A DNA stretch of 64,000 bases from Streptomyces venezuelae ATCC 10712 (lineage in GTDB: Bacteria > Actinomycetota > Actinomycetes > Streptomycetales > Streptomycetaceae), in contig NZ_CP029197.1 of the NCBI RefSeq assembly GCF_008639165.1, forward strand, positions 3,906,001 to 3,970,000, written 5' to 3'. Each line of letters begins with the position of its first letter. Within the stretch, counting starts at the first letter, position 1. Both the position numbers and the translations under genes were made by a program. This document shows positions 50,805 to 63,883 of the stretch, in pieces. A model generated the notes under the pieces. The model did not search any database. It was given only the letters and a program-made list of their open reading frames with translations, and was not told the DNA's origin.

Positions 50805-51515
50805 GTGACCCGCATGGACAGCGTGCGCGCCGCGACAGGATCGGCGAAGGAGAGCGTCCTGCACGCCGCGGAAGTGGTGGCGCCGTACGCCGGCACGGCC
50901 AAGGAGCAGGCCTCGCACTACGCCCACGAGGCGCGTGTGCTGCTCGCGCCGAAGGTCTCGAAGGCCACGCAACAGGCCCGGGCGCAGGCTCGTGCGCAGT
51001 ACGACTCGTATGTCGCACCGCATGTACCGCCACGGGTCGACGCGGCCGCACAACGTGCGGCGGTCAAGACCCGAAAGGCCTGCCGTCAGGCGGCCGATTA
51101 CACCGTTCCGCGTGTCGAGCACGCGGTCGCCGCGACCGGTCCCGTCCTCGAGGAGGCGGGGTCGCGTTCCACTGCTGCCTGGGCCGCGCTCCGCGGCCAG
51201 GTGACGCCTGGGGAAATCCAGAAGATCGTGAAGAAGCACGAGCGCCGGGCACGGGCCGGACGCCTCGCCAAGGGCCTCGCGGTCCTGGGCATTCTCGCCG
51301 GCGGCGCGTTCGCCGCCTGGAAGTGGTGGGACAAGCAGGCCAATCCCGACTGGCTGGTCGAGCCGCCCGCTCCCACCGAGGTGGACGAGGGCACCGGACT
51401 GACGCCTTACGACGACAGTGAGGGCTCCCTCGACCCGGAGGTTGAGGCCAAGGAGACCGAGGCCGAAGCCGCGGCCGCAGCCGAAGAGGCCGCCGAACGC
51501 GACAAGCGCCGCTGA
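50805..51515 (+). CDS. DUF5324 family protein
   Basis: The product is 236 residues. It is a long Ala/Lys/Arg-rich helical protein (RMDSVRAATGSAKESVLHAA, YAPKV-type repeats and QQARAQARAQYDSY) with one membrane helix near residue 160 (AKGLAVLGILAGGAFAAWKW) and an acidic Glu/Ala tail. The family is found widely in Streptomyces at this position; its function is not known. The amphipathic Ala-rich helices recall DNA- or membrane-associating proteins, which is only a visual impression. GTG 50805 follows AGGAGGAGG. Confidence 0.85.
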   Translation: MTRMDSVRAATGSAKESVLHAAEVVAPYAGTAKEQASHYAHEARVLLAPKVSKATQQARAQARAQYDSYVAPHVPPRVDAAAQRAAVKTRKACRQAADYTVPRVEHAVAATGPVLEEAGSRSTAAWAALRGQVTPGEIQKIVKKHERRARAGRLAKGLAVLGILAGGAFAAWKWWDKQANPDWLVEPPAPTEVDEGTGLTPYDDSEGSLDPEVEAKETEAEAAAAAEEAAERDKRR

Positions 51516-51521
51516 CCGACC

Positions 51522-51665
51522 GAGTCCTGCTGGGTCCTGCTGGGGTTCCGCTGAGTCTTACGGGGTCCTGCTGGGTCCTACTGGTCCTGCGGGTCCTGCT
51601 AGGTCCTGTGGGTCCTACTTGGTCCTGTGGGTCCTACTTGGTCCTGCGAGTCCTGCTGGGTTCTT
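51522..51665. repeat. Degenerate GGTCCT tandem repeat
   Basis: About twelve copies of GTCCT within the unit GGTCCTGCT/GGTCCTACTT occur in some 140 bases just after the DUF5324 stop. In one plus frame part reads as Gly-Pro-Ala/Gly-Pro-Thr, collagen-like, but there is no start codon and the frame drifts. Most of the 201-base gap to the next gene is this array. Confidence 0.82.
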
Positions 51666-51716
51666 GCATGGTGTTGCGAGAGGGGCGGGGAGTAGGAACG
51701 ACCGGCTCCCCGCTCC

Positions 51717-52103
51717 CTACGCCGACGCGGCGAGCGCCAGCTCCGTCAGCGCGGCCGGCTCGTCGTTCTCGGCCACGGCGCCCAGGCCGGTCGAGGAGCG
51801 GTGCCGGGAGGCGGGAGAGGAACCGTGCGCCTCGGCGGCGATGCGCTGCTTGATGGTGGGCGGCAGGGAGCGGTCCCCGGCCAGCGGCCACCGGTGTGCC
51901 CGCTGTGCGGGTACGGAGGCGAGGGCGGCCCGCTCCCCGACGACGGGCGCGGAGGCGGCGGCGGGAACGGCCGGCTCCTCGGGCTGCTGGACGGCGGGCT
52001 GGTTGGCCGCGGCGGCGGTGCTCGTCAGGCCGACGGAGGCGAGCAGGGCGAAGAGGACGGAGATGAAGGCGGTCCAGAACTGCTTGACCTTGGCGGTGGC
52101 CAT
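51717..52103 (-). CDS. Small secreted or membrane protein (DUF6344-like)
   Basis: The product is 128 residues. The N-terminus MATAKVKQFWTAFISVLFAL and the following LASVGLTSTAAAA form a good signal peptide with an AxA-type cleavage site. The mature part is Pro/Ala/Glu-rich, with LPPTIKQRIAAEAHGSSPAS the only well-ordered looking segment. I recall this N-terminus from the DUF6344 group of Streptomyces proteins; function unknown. The upstream gap to the tRNA-Ala has no other gene. Confidence 0.7.
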   Translation of the reverse strand: MATAKVKQFWTAFISVLFALLASVGLTSTAAAANQPAVQQPEEPAVPAAASAPVVGERAALASVPAQRAHRWPLAGDRSLPPTIKQRIAAEAHGSSPASRHRSSTGLGAVAENDEPAALTELALAASA

Positions 52104-52318
52104 GGCCCCTCACTTTCGTGACGTACTCGGATGGTTCATTTCGGTTTGCGCGCTTTACGTACTTTCCTCATGATGTGGATGCGCTCCCGATTTCCACGGA
52201 ACGTCGCCGTTGCCGCGCAGTTCTTCCGATGAACACCACCCGTCCGGAGCAGTGACCCCTCCGGCGCGGAGGGCTCCAGGCCCGGCAACCTCGCCCGAAG
52301 CCGTCGGCGGACCACGCA

Positions 52319-52364
52319 AAACACCCCCGCCGACCTGCGTTTTCGCAGGTCGGCGGGGGTGTTT
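52319..52364. terminator. 20-bp hairpin terminator of tRNA-Ala
   Basis: AAACACCCCCGCCGACCTGC (52319-52338) pairs perfectly with 52345-52364 around GTTTTC. On the minus strand the stem ends in a run of T, close to a classic intrinsic terminator. Confidence 0.93.
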
Positions 52365-52368
52365 GTTG

Positions 52369-52441
52369 TGGAGCCTAGGGGAGTCGAACCCCTGACATCT
52401 GCCATGCAAAGACAGCGCTCTACCAACTGAGCTAAGGCCCC
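52369..52441 (-). tRNA. tRNA-Ala(TGC)
   Basis: This is a 73-base tRNA. The acceptor GGGGCCT pairs with AGGCTCC, with discriminator A. D-arm GCTCAGTTGGTAGAGC. The anticodon stem CTGTC/GGCAG encloses TTTGCAT, giving TGC. T-arm AGGGGTTCGACTCCCCT. CCA is not encoded. Confidence 0.97.
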
Positions 52442-52570
52442 GGAACGTAGGACAGCGTACCGGGTCACCCCCCATGTCCGGCAAAAGGATTGGGTCTCCC
52501 GGTCGGCGACCACTCTCCGTAAGATGCTGATCGAGGTTCGCAGTGGCGAACCTAGGGATGGGGAGAAGAA

Positions 52571-53119
52571 ATGGACGCAGCGCAGCAGGAAGCCACGGCG
52601 AGAGCCAGAGAGCTTCAGCGCAGTTGGTACGGAGAGCCGCTGGGGGCGCTCTTCCGTCGGCTGATCGACGATCTCGGGCTCAATCAGGCCAGGCTCGCGG
52701 CCGTGCTCGGACTGTCCGCGCCCATGCTGTCCCAGCTGATGAGCGGCCAGCGGGCCAAGATCGGCAACCCGGCCGTCGTCCAGCGCGTCCAGGCCCTCCA
52801 GGAGCTCGCCGTCCAGGTCGCCGACGGCAGCGTGAGCGCCGCCGAGGCCACCGACCGGATGGACGAGGTCAAGAAGTCGCAGGGCGGCTCCGTCCTCACC
52901 AGCACGGGTCAGGCCAGCCCCGGAACGGGCGCGCCGACCGTCCGCCGGGTCGTCCGCGAGATCCAGTCGCTGCTGCGCTCCGTAGCCGCGGCGGGCGACA
53001 TCATCGACGCCGCCGACTCCCTCGCCCCGGCCCACCCGGAGCTGGCAGAGTTCCTCCGGGTGTACGGCGCCGGGCGCACCGCCGACGCGGTCGCCCACTA
53101 CGAGTCGCACCAGAACTGA
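52571..53119 (+). CDS. Helix-turn-helix DNA-binding protein
   Basis: The product is 182 residues. A Cro/C1-type helix-turn-helix is visible at about 27-60 (GALFRRLIDDLGLNQARLAA, VLGLSAPMLSQLMSGQRAKI). The rest is helical: VQRVQALQELAVQVADGSVS, ATDRMDEVKK, then VRRVVREIQSLLRSVAAAGD and a C-terminal domain ending DAVAHYESHQN. It is followed by a Ser/Thr kinase gene 61 bases later on the same strand, suggesting a kinase-regulator pair conserved near oriC. The targets are unknown. Confidence 0.88.
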   Translation: MDAAQQEATARARELQRSWYGEPLGALFRRLIDDLGLNQARLAAVLGLSAPMLSQLMSGQRAKIGNPAVVQRVQALQELAVQVADGSVSAAEATDRMDEVKKSQGGSVLTSTGQASPGTGAPTVRRVVREIQSLLRSVAAAGDIIDAADSLAPAHPELAEFLRVYGAGRTADAVAHYESHQN

Positions 53120-53180
53120 CGCGGTCGGCAGCGGGCCGGCCCGTCCGGCAGACGAGGCAACGGGGAGCGGGCGCAGCGCG

Positions 53181-54626
53181 ATGGGTGAGGTCTTCGCTGG
53201 TCGGTACGAGCTGGTCGACCCGATCGGACGGGGCGGGGCGGGCGCGGTGTGGCGTGCCTGGGACCACCGCCGCCGCCGCTATGTGGCAGCCAAGGTTCTG
53301 CTGCAGAGCGACGCGCACACGCTGCTCCGTTTCGTCCGGGAGCAGGCGCTGCGGATCGATCATCCGCACGTCCTCGCTCCGGCCAGCTGGGCCGCCGACG
53401 ACGACAAGGTCCTGTTCACCATGGACCTGGTCGCCGGCGGCTCTCTGGCCCATGTCATCGGCGACTACGGCCCGCTGCCGCCCCGCTTCGTCTGCGTCCT
53501 GCTCGACCAGCTGCTCTCGGGCCTGGCCACGGTGCACGCCGAGGGGGTCGTGCACCGTGACATCAAGCCCGCCAACATCCTGCTGGACGTCACCGGCACG
53601 GGGCGGCCGCACCTGCGGCTCTCCGACTTCGGCATCTCCATGCGCAAGGGCGAGCCGCGTCTCACCGAGACCGACTACGTCGTCGGCACGCCCGGCTACT
53701 TCGCGCCCGAGCAGCTGCTCGGCGCCGAGCCGGACTTCACCGCCGACCTCTTCGGCGTCGGCCTGGTCGGGCTCTATCTGCTCCAGGGCCGCAAGCCGGA
53801 CTCCCGGGCCCTGGTCGAGCATTTCGTCACGCACGGCACGCCCGCCGCTCCCGAGGGCATCCCGGAGCCGCTGTGGCAGGTCCTGGCCGGGCTGCTCCAG
53901 CCCGATCCGCAGGCGCGCTTCCGGACGGCCACGGGCGCGCGCAAGGCGCTGAGCGCCGCCGTCGAGATGCTGCCCGAGCCGCGTGCCGACGAGGCACCGG
54001 TCGAGATCCGCGACCAACTCGGCCCGCTGCCCTCCGGCTTCGGCCCCGAGGGCCCGACGGGCCCCACCGACACGGCTGCCCCCACCACGCCCGCGGAGAC
54101 CCCCGCCGGCGCCACGCCCGCCGCTCCCGGCCCCACTCCGGCGCCCGGCCCCGCTCCAGCGCCCGCCCCCACTCCGACCGCGCCCGGCCTCGCTCCAGCG
54201 CCCGTTTCCCTGCCCGTACCGCCCCAGCAGCAGCCCCCACAGCCGCACTACCAGCCCCAGCACCCCCTCTCCCCAGGCGCGGCCCCCTACGCCGCTCCCT
54301 ACGCGGCCCACCAGGCCGCCCCGGCCCCGACCGTCGCCCCGATGCCCAGCCCCTCCGAGACGGGCAGCTTCCATCTGCCCCCGCCGGTCGCGCACCCGAT
54401 CCCCTCCTTCGAGCAGGCACCCACCTCCGCGGTGCCGTACGAACAAGCCCCTACTCATCCATACACCGCTCGACCCGTTCAGGTTCCCGAGCAGCAGCAC
54501 GCCCCGTCGGCGCCCGGGGCCGCCCCCGTACGCCGACCGGGACCGCCCCCGAAGGTGACGGTCCCGGTCCTGCTGCTCGCGCTGATCTGCTTCGCGGTGG
54601 GCTTCTGGGCGCTCGCCCAGACCTGA
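53181..54626 (+). CDS. Ser/Thr protein kinase with C-terminal membrane anchor, no PASTA
   Basis: The product is 481 residues. Kinase motifs: GRGGAGAVWRAW, AAKVLL, VVHRDIKPANILLD, DFGISM, VVGTPGYFAPEQLLGAEPDF, to about residue 275. A linker of some 180 residues rich in Pro, Ala, Thr and Gln leads to one membrane helix at the extreme C-terminus (VTVPVLLLALICFAVGFWAL) with only three residues beyond it. It therefore has no external sensor and must be controlled from inside. A GC-rich palindrome (54633-54646) follows. Likely acts with the HTH protein encoded upstream. Confidence 0.93.
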   Translation: MGEVFAGRYELVDPIGRGGAGAVWRAWDHRRRRYVAAKVLLQSDAHTLLRFVREQALRIDHPHVLAPASWAADDDKVLFTMDLVAGGSLAHVIGDYGPLPPRFVCVLLDQLLSGLATVHAEGVVHRDIKPANILLDVTGTGRPHLRLSDFGISMRKGEPRLTETDYVVGTPGYFAPEQLLGAEPDFTADLFGVGLVGLYLLQGRKPDSRALVEHFVTHGTPAAPEGIPEPLWQVLAGLLQPDPQARFRTATGARKALSAAVEMLPEPRADEAPVEIRDQLGPLPSGFGPEGPTGPTDTAAPTTPAETPAGATPAAPGPTPAPGPAPAPAPTPTAPGLAPAPVSLPVPPQQQPPQPHYQPQHPLSPGAAPYAAPYAAHQAAPAPTVAPMPSPSETGSFHLPPPVAHPIPSFEQAPTSAVPYEQAPTHPYTARPVQVPEQQHAPSAPGAAPVRRPGPPPKVTVPVLLLALICFAVGFWALAQT

Positions 54627-54648
54627 GCGACTCCCCGCCGGCGGGGTC

Positions 54649-55941
54649 TTAAGCCACCCGCCTCCGCGCCACCAGCGTCCAGACGCCGAGCCCCAGCAGC
54701 AGCACGGTCCCACTGCCGATCCCGGCCGCCGCGACGACCCGCATGGAGTCGCTCCGCTCCGCCGCCCGCGCCCCGGAGGAGCCCTCCTCCGCCGCGTTCC
54801 TGTCGTCGGCGGTGACGGTGAAGGGGCCGGGGTCACCGGCGTACCCGGGCCCGGGCTTCGCGCCGCCCCGCACGGAGACCCGCAGCGTCAGCGGCACGGT
54901 CCCGTCCCCGTACTCCTCGGCGACCGCGGGGCTGAGCGTGGCCGACAGGTAGTACCAGCCGGCGAAGCGCATCCCGTTGGTGGCCTCGTCGTACGAGGTG
55001 CGGTTCTCGTGGGCCACCGGTCGCAGCGCGTCGAGCGCCAGCGTCGCGGGCTTCCCGGCGTAGCTGACGGTGCTCTCGTCGACGTGCCCGAGCGCGGGGT
55101 TCTCCAGGGAGAGCACCAGCGCGTTGCCGATGTGCTCGTCGCTCGCCGCGCTGCTGCCGAGTTCGGCGCTGGCGAAGAGCTGCTGTCCCCAGTCGACGGG
55201 CACCCGGTAGAAGAGCGTCTGGCCGGGGCGGATGTCGGACCGCCACTCGCCCTGCGTCAGCGAGGTGGCGTCGTGGACGCCGGAGCCGCCCTGCCGGGGC
55301 TTGGGGCCGCCCGTGGGCGGCGCGGGCGTGCCGGAGGCCCAGACCTCGGGGAGCGCGGTCGGTCCGGCCTTCTGCAGCCCGGGCTCGGAGACGTACCGGA
55401 TCTCCAGGTCCCAGTCGTCGGGGCTCGAGGTCTGCTTCCCGCTCCGCTCGACGAGTACGTAGTACGCGCCCGCGCGCTGGCAGGAGGAGCTGTCCGCGTC
55501 GACGATGCGGCGGGCGTACGCGGCGAGCGGCCGGGTGTACTCGGCCGAGGAGAAGTTCGCCTGCTGGTAGCCGCATTCGGTGCCGGAGCCGTCCTGCATG
55601 CTCACCTTGAAGCCGTCGCCGTACTCGACCTTGCCGCCGGGCTTGGGCACGGCGACGACAGAGACGTAGGCGTTGAGCTTGTCGTCCAGGTCGACCCGGT
55701 AGTAGACCTTGCCGTCCTTCTTGAGCGTGTCGCGGTAGGTCTGCCCGGTCCTGAGCTGCACCGCGTCCGAGCTCGAAGCGGCGCCCTGGACCCGCTGGGC
55801 CGAGCCGTCGAAGGTGTACGGCGGGAGGGCACCCCCGTCGGCCGCGAGGGCCTGTGCGGGCAGCGCCGCCATCGTTCCCACCGCCGCGGCCGCCGTGATC
55901 AGGGCCCCCGCCCTCCGGCCGATGCCGGCCTGCGTCCTCAC
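54649..55941 (-). CDS. Secreted, C-terminally membrane-anchored protein of unknown function
   Basis: The product is 430 residues. A signal peptide (ALITAAAAVGTMAALPAQAL, then AADGG) starts it. Two similar beta-rich halves follow, with TYRDTLKKDGKVYYRVDLDD and SDIRPGQTLFYRVPVDWGQQ near equivalent places and likely bacterial prepeptidase-like folds. A C-terminal helix (VVAAAGIGSGTVLLLGLGVW) with RRR after it anchors the protein. GTG 55941 has AGAGGAGGAG upstream. It converges on the kinase gene. No enzyme motif was found; a cell-surface binding role is a guess. Confidence 0.8.
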   Translation of the reverse strand: MRTQAGIGRRAGALITAAAAVGTMAALPAQALAADGGALPPYTFDGSAQRVQGAASSSDAVQLRTGQTYRDTLKKDGKVYYRVDLDDKLNAYVSVVAVPKPGGKVEYGDGFKVSMQDGSGTECGYQQANFSSAEYTRPLAAYARRIVDADSSSCQRAGAYYVLVERSGKQTSSPDDWDLEIRYVSEPGLQKAGPTALPEVWASGTPAPPTGGPKPRQGGSGVHDATSLTQGEWRSDIRPGQTLFYRVPVDWGQQLFASAELGSSAASDEHIGNALVLSLENPALGHVDESTVSYAGKPATLALDALRPVAHENRTSYDEATNGMRFAGWYYLSATLSPAVAEEYGDGTVPLTLRVSVRGGAKPGPGYAGDPGPFTVTADDRNAAEEGSSGARAAERSDSMRVVAAAGIGSGTVLLLGLGVWTLVARRRVA

Positions 55942-55990
55942 GCGCTCCTCCTCTTCACTTAAGCAAGTAGAAAATTCGCTCAGGCAAAGC

Positions 55991-56025
55991 GAAGCCCCGG
56001 CCCGCTCACGCGCGGCCGGGGCTTC
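55991..56025. terminator. Hairpin terminator between the DLW-39 and surface-protein genes
   Basis: GAAGCCCCGGCC (55991-56002) pairs with GGCCGGGGCTTC (56014-56025), 12 perfect pairs; it ends minus-strand transcription of the microprotein gene. Confidence 0.85.
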
Positions 56026-56046
56026 ACCCACAGACGGTCTCTCGTC

Positions 56047-56181
56047 TCACACACCCGAACCTGCGGGCACGGAGTCGGTCGCCTCCGTCCACAGATCCTG
56101 CTCGGCGCGATCCGCCTGGATCTGGCGGTACACGAGGAGCCCGCCGATGGCGGCCAGTGCGACCAGGAGAAGCTTCTTCAC
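56047..56181 (-). CDS. DLW-39 family microprotein
   Basis: This 44-residue frame begins with GTG 56181 and reads MKKLLLVALAAIGGLLVYRQ, IQADRAEQDLWTEATDSVPA, GSGV. A membrane helix at the N-terminus and the DLW motif at about 33-35 define the DLW-39 family, widespread in actinobacteria just beside tRNA-Ile and gyrA. The function is not known. Too small for most automated calls. Ends at a hairpin. Confidence 0.92.
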   Translation of the reverse strand: MKKLLLVALAAIGGLLVYRQIQADRAEQDLWTEATDSVPAGSGV

Positions 56182-56286
56182 CGCGCGACCTCGTCTTTCG
56201 TTGACGTAGGAGACTTCTGACGCCCACTCTACACATCGACCGATACCGATCGGTGACCTGGAGGAGCTTCAAACCTCACACAAACA

Positions 56287-56321
56287 GATCGACCCGGATG
56301 GAGGAACCATCCGGGTCGATC
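56287..56321. terminator. 15-bp hairpin terminator of tRNA-Ile
   Basis: GATCGACCCGGATGG (56287-56301) pairs with CCATCCGGGTCGATC (56307-56321) around AGGAA, just downstream of the minus-strand tRNA. Confidence 0.9.
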
Positions 56322-56328
56322 TCGTCTG

Positions 56329-56402
56329 TGGGGCTAACAGGATTTGAACCTGTGGCCTCATCCTTATCAGGGATGCGCTCTAACCAACTGAGCTATAGCC
56401 CC
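56329..56402 (-). tRNA. tRNA-Ile(GAT)
   Basis: This is a 74-base tRNA. Acceptor GGGGCTA/TAGCCCC with discriminator A. D-arm GCTCAGTTGGTTAGAGC. Anticodon stem CATCC/GGATG encloses CTGATAA, giving GAT. T-arm ACAGGTTCAAATCCTGT. CCA is not encoded. The usual place of this gene in actinobacteria is downstream of gyrA, as here. Confidence 0.97.
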
Positions 56403-56511
56403 GCCGCGCTCTGCGGTGTATGTCCCGCGCGCTGACTCCTGAACATTAGCGCACCAGGGGGCCAGTCCCAAAATCGGTTCCCGAACCGGCCCCTCGCAGG
56501 TCACTCGCCCG

Positions 56512-57171
56512 TCACTCGTCCTCGGCGAGCGTGAGCTCCACACCGCCGACGAAGCCCGCCGACAGGTTGTAGATGAACGCGCCCAGCGTCGCCAGAGCGG
56601 TCATCAGGACCACGTCGATCACGGCGATCACCGAGGTGAACATCAGCACCCGCGGCAGCGACAGGAACGACTGCAGATCGAAGCCGTTGGACTCGTTCGA
56701 GCCCGTGGCCTCGCTGATCGTGCCGCCGACCGTCGAGAAGACGCCCATGGCGTCCATGACCATCCACAGCACCGCCGCGGCGACGACCGTGCAGATGCCC
56801 AGCGCGATGGAGAGCAGGAAGCTCACCTTCATCACCGACCACGGATCGGCCTTCGCCACCCGCAGCCGCGCCTTGCGCGTACGGGGCGTGGTGCGTGCCC
56901 CTGTACGCGGCCGGCGCACGGCACCCGTCGCCTGGCCGCCCGACGCCGGAGCGCCGTACGCCTGCGGCGGGTGGTAGGGGCCGCCCGGCTGCTGCGCACC
57001 CGTGCGCTCGCCGGGCAGCGGCCCGTTGTAGGTCTCGTACGAGGGCTGCTGCCCCCGAGTGTCCGTCACCGCAACCCCCTGGGAGTCCGTGGCGGAGCCA
57101 CGGGCGCCGTTCGCTCCAGCACCAGCAGAAGCTCCGGCGGCCGCCGATCCGGCGCCCGTGGCTCCACTCAC
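56512..57171 (-). CDS. DUF3566 membrane protein
   Basis: The product is 219 residues. A long Gly/Ala/Pro-rich cytoplasmic part (about 1-110, with basic RTRKARLRVAKADPWSVMKV at its end) is followed by two membrane helices (FLLSIALGICTVVAAAVLWM and VLMFTSVIAVIDVVLMTALA) and the conserved tail FIYNLSAGFVGGVELTLAED. DUF3566 proteins lie directly after gyrA in most actinobacteria; the tail is the conserved part. GTG 57171 has GAGGAG 7 bases upstream, inside the gyrA 3' end. Function is not established. Confidence 0.93.
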   Translation of the reverse strand: MSGATGAGSAAAGASAGAGANGARGSATDSQGVAVTDTRGQQPSYETYNGPLPGERTGAQQPGGPYHPPQAYGAPASGGQATGAVRRPRTGARTTPRTRKARLRVAKADPWSVMKVSFLLSIALGICTVVAAAVLWMVMDAMGVFSTVGGTISEATGSNESNGFDLQSFLSLPRVLMFTSVIAVIDVVLMTALATLGAFIYNLSAGFVGGVELTLAEDE

Positions 57172-57175
57172 GCTC

Positions 57176-59806
<2,631 letters not shown>

Positions 59807-59847
59807 TGCTGGTCGTCAGTCCTTTCGTACGGTCAGCTGAGACCGAC

Positions 59848-61953
<2,106 letters not shown>

Positions 61954-62141
61954 CTACCGGTAGCGCAGACAGTCATGGGGGTTTGCCGGTGCCTGAGTCC
62001 GCATGTGCCGCCCTGAGCGGGAGCGAGACGACTCCCCATATCCGGACAGGGTCTCCAGAGCCCCCTGACGGCCACCCAGCGCTTCGGCCCGTAGCGCGCA
62101 GTGGGCACCGAGCGACCGCGTCCGCGAGCGGTCCCGCCGCC

Positions 62142-62705
62142 TCAGCCGTACGTGTCGCCGGGACCCACGGACCCCGGCGCCCGCAGCGGGCCGTACCCCC
62201 GCCGCGGCGCCCCGGGACCCAGCACCTTGATCAACCGCACGGTGCCGTGCCCCAGGTCCTCGTTCAGCCGCGCGACGAGCGTCGGCGCGAGCAGCCGCAG
62301 CTGCGTGGCCCACGCCGTCGAGTCGCACTGGACGGTGAGCACGCGCGCGTCCGGCTCGTCGTCGAACCTCAGCGGTACGCAGTGCTTCGCCAGGTCCTCG
62401 CCGACGATCTGCGGCCAGCGGCCCATGACCCCGCCGACCGCCGCCGGCGTCTCCCAGCCGCGCTCGGTGATGAGCCGGTTGATCGCGGCGCCGAGCGCCA
62501 TGGGGTCGCGCCCGTCGGCGCGCGCGCCGGAGCGCAGGCCGCCCCCGCGCCTGGCCTGCTTCTTCTGCTGGGCGGCCGCGCCCTTCGCCTTGGCCTGCTC
62601 CTTGGCGGCGCGCAGCGCGACCCGGGCGAGATCGACCCCGGAGGATTCGGGAACGGACGGCGCCGGAGGCGTATCCACAGGCTGGGGAAGGTTTTCCTCG
62701 CTCAT
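62142..62705 (-). CDS. DUF721 family protein
   Basis: The product is 187 residues. The basic N-terminal part ([20 protein letters not shown]) is followed by the DUF721 core ([60 protein letters not shown]). The family is an RNA- or DNA-associated (KH-like) fold linked with DnaA/RecF clusters; its role is not settled. The ATG overlaps the recF stop (ATGA). It has a 287-base gap before gyrB. Confidence 0.93.
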   Translation of the reverse strand: MSEENLPQPVDTPPAPSVPESSGVDLARVALRAAKEQAKAKGAAAQQKKQARRGGGLRSGARADGRDPMALGAAINRLITERGWETPAAVGGVMGRWPQIVGEDLAKHCVPLRFDDEPDARVLTVQCDSTAWATQLRLLAPTLVARLNEDLGHGTVRLIKVLGPGAPRRGYGPLRAPGSVGPGDTYG

Positions 62706-63823
62706 ACCCGCTCCACCGTTCCTCCGGCCACCCCGTACCTCGTGCCCGCGAGGACCCCCGGCACGTCGTCGTCCACGGCGGCCGTCACCAGGACCTGCTC
62801 GCCGCCCGCCACCAGCTCCGCGAGCCGTTCGCGGCGCCGCGCGTCCAACTCGGCGAAGACGTCGTCGAGGACGAGCACGGGCTCGTTGCCCTCGGAGCGC
62901 AGCAGGTCGTACGAGGCGAGCCGCAGCGCCAGCGCGTACGACCAGGACTCGCCATGGCTCGCGTACCCCTTGGCGGGCAGGTCGCCGAGCTTGAGCAGCA
63001 GCTCGTCCCGGTGGGGCCCGACGAGCGTGACACCGCGCTCGATCTCCTGCTTGCGGACCTCCGCGAGCGCGTCGATCAGCTGTGCGTAGAGCTCCTCGCG
63101 GGTGTGCCCGGCGCCCGGCGCGGAAGGCCGGTACTCCAGCAGGATCGGTCCGCCGCCGGGCGCGAGCTGCTCGTACGCCTTGTCCGCCAGCGGCTGCAGT
63201 ACGGCGATCAGCTCCAGCCGCTGCGCCAGCAGCTCGGCGCCCGCCCGCGCCAGGTGCTGGTCCCAGACGTCCAGCGTCGACAGGTCCATGCCCCGGCCGC
63301 CGTGCCGCCGCGCCATGGCGGCGGACTTCAGGAGGGTGTTGCGCTGTTTGAGCACGCGCTCGTAGTCGGAGCGCACGCCCGCCATGCGCGGCGTGCGCGC
63401 CGTGATCAGTTCGTCGAGGAAGCGCCGGCGCTCGCCGGGGTCGCCCTTCACCAGGGAGAGGTCCTCGGGCGCGAACAGCACGGTCCGTACGATGCCGAGC
63501 ACATCACGCGGTCTGACCTGCGAGGACCTGTTGATACGGGCACGGTTGGCCCGGCCCGGATTGAGTTCGAGCTCGATCAGCTGGGAGCGCTCGCCCTGGG
63601 TGACGGCCGCCCGGATCACCGCCCGCTCCGCCCCCATCCGGACGAGCGGGGCGTCGGAGGCGACGCGGTGGCTGGAGAGGGTCGCGAGATAGCCGACGGC
63701 CTCGACCAGATTGGTCTTGCCCTGGCCGTTCGCGCCCACGAAAGCGGTGACGCCCGGGTCGAGCGGGACCTCGACCCGGGCGTAGGAGCGGAAGTCGGCC
63801 AGCGAGAGATGCGTGACGTGCAT
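62702..63823 (-). CDS. recF: DNA replication/repair protein RecF
   Basis: The product is 373 residues, normal length. Walker [21 protein letters not shown] at about 30-50, the SMC-like signature region ([20 protein letters not shown]) and Walker B with the D-loop ([20 protein letters not shown]) are in place. RecF loads RecA at gaps through RecO and RecR. Its place between gnd and the DUF721/gyrB genes is characteristic of the dnaA-dnaN-gnd-recF order of Streptomyces. Confidence 0.97.
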   Translation of the reverse strand: MHVTHLSLADFRSYARVEVPLDPGVTAFVGANGQGKTNLVEAVGYLATLSSHRVASDAPLVRMGAERAVIRAAVTQGERSQLIELELNPGRANRARINRSSQVRPRDVLGIVRTVLFAPEDLSLVKGDPGERRRFLDELITARTPRMAGVRSDYERVLKQRNTLLKSAAMARRHGGRGMDLSTLDVWDQHLARAGAELLAQRLELIAVLQPLADKAYEQLAPGGGPILLEYRPSAPGAGHTREELYAQLIDALAEVRKQEIERGVTLVGPHRDELLLKLGDLPAKGYASHGESWSYALALRLASYDLLRSEGNEPVLVLDDVFAELDARRRERLAELVAGGEQVLVTAAVDDDVPGVLAGTRYGVAGGTVERV

Positions 63824-63883
63824 GGTTGGGCGCCGACCTTCTTCCCCCGGCGGCTGTGCACCGCGGGGTGCACAGCCTGTGGA

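Larger units (their letters stand above)
52104..52570. other. Gap with tRNA-Ala and its terminator, otherwise non-coding
   Basis: Apart from the tRNA and hairpin listed separately, nothing supported is present in 52104-52318 or 52442-52570. The first part is more AT-rich than its surroundings and contains an 11-codon MRKVRKARKPK frame on the minus strand that lacks support. The second contains the promoter region of the HTH gene, with a GGGAGAAGAA ribosome site. Confidence 0.6.

Noticed and set aside
51522..51665. Possible CRISPR array
   Set aside because: Units are 9-12 bases with no spacers and no cas genes in the window.
52136..53110. Long minus-strand frame crossing tRNA-Ala
   Set aside because: It spans a tRNA and its terminator and lies opposite a clear HTH gene.
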